DNA of 5,489 nt from an uncultured Myxococcales bacterium. GTDB taxonomy: Bacteria; Myxococcota_A; UBA9042. Each line of letters opens with the position of its first letter. The first letter of the stretch is position 1. The notes below the pieces were generated by a model. The model was not told the origin of the DNA. It ran no database searches and saw only the letters and a list, made by a program, of their open reading frames with translations. Location: contig CALGHC010000659.1 in assembly GCA_937915965.1 (NCBI GenBank), positions 1 to 5,489 of the forward strand, read 5' to 3'. The position numbers were made by a program, and so were the translations under genes. Shown one piece after another: positions 5,350-5,489 of the stretch.

Positions 5350-5489
5350 CCGCGCTGCGCGGCGACGCGTTCCATCACCTGCCAGACCTGACTGTGGACG
5401 TCGTCGATGCCCTGAGTTGCGTCGATCAGATGGATGTTGGGCCGATCGGCGGCCCAGGTCTCGAAGACGCGCCGCGCCCAGGTCAAGAG
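5346..5489 (-). CDS. tmk: Thymidylate kinase (dTMP kinase), C-terminal 47 residues
   Basis: The reverse strand is open from the right edge to TAG (5348-5346), giving 47 residues. The key segment IHLIDATQGIDDV lines up closely with the C-terminal segment of E. coli Tmk as I recall it (IHTIDATQPLEAV). It is followed by a helix (HSQVWQVMERVAAQRG) like the terminal helix of the family. The enzyme phosphorylates dTMP to dTDP in the cytosol for DNA synthesis. The P-loop, DRY/DRX motif and lid lie outside the window, so catalytic residues cannot be checked. The gene is convergent with the thioredoxin-fold gene and overlaps it at the shared stop. Confidence 0.75.
   Translation of the reverse strand, partial: LLTWARRVFETWAADRPNIHLIDATQGIDDVHSQVWQVMERVAAQRG
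5349..5363. other. GC hairpin at the convergent gene junction
   Basis: GCCGCG (5349-5354) and CGCGGC (5358-5363) form a 6-bp all-GC stem with a CTG loop, overlapping the end of tmk. A competing 5-bp stem (5338-5342 with 5348-5352) encloses the shared stop. With no intergenic space, such a structure is the only visible candidate for a bidirectional 3'-end signal; there is no T-tract in either direction. Confidence 0.25.

Overview
The window is GC-rich, densely coding DNA from a bacterium. The style suggests Myxococcota or a related former deltaproteobacterial lineage. Signs are a lipoprotein with an Asp-Ala-Gly-rich linker, MopE-type 'DCD/DNDCDG' metal-binding motifs, a glycine-rich secreted protein, and short GC-rich intergenic repeats. 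The taxon is inferred from style only; no marker gene proves it.

Layout from left to right. (1) The 3' end of a glycine-rich, probably secreted repeat protein (to 353). (2) A large surface lipoprotein (410-2989). It has a lipobox, an N-terminal beta-rich region of unknown type, and seven FG-GAP/VCBS calcium-loop motifs that imply a seven-bladed propeller. Two tandem MopE-type motifs are inserted between blades 2 and 3, and the protein ends in an ASPIC/UnbV (CRTAC1-like) domain. (3) A 179-bp intergenic region with five copies of a 10-bp tandem repeat, an AT-rich 12-bp perfect palindrome and a sigma70-like promoter. (4) A two-gene unit (3169-4135): an AbiEii-like nucleotidyltransferase overlapping by 8 bp a 91-residue protein of unknown family, followed by a strong stem-loop. 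(5) A second promoter and an exported thioredoxin-fold protein with an unassigned C-terminal domain (4246-5349). (6) On the opposite strand, the last 47 codons of a thymidylate kinase (tmk). It meets the thioredoxin gene at one CTAG that supplies the stop codon on both strands.

The first two genes are both envelope-directed and probably co-transcribed. The middle pair looks like a self-contained, toxin-antitoxin-style accessory module with its own promoter, possible operator and terminator. It is the best candidate for an undescribed system: the usual AbiEi winged-helix antitoxin is absent and an unrecognised small protein takes the partner position. The thioredoxin-like gene seems to be independently transcribed. 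For both promoters in the window, the predicted transcription start falls at or within 1-2 nt of the ATG, suggesting leaderless translation.
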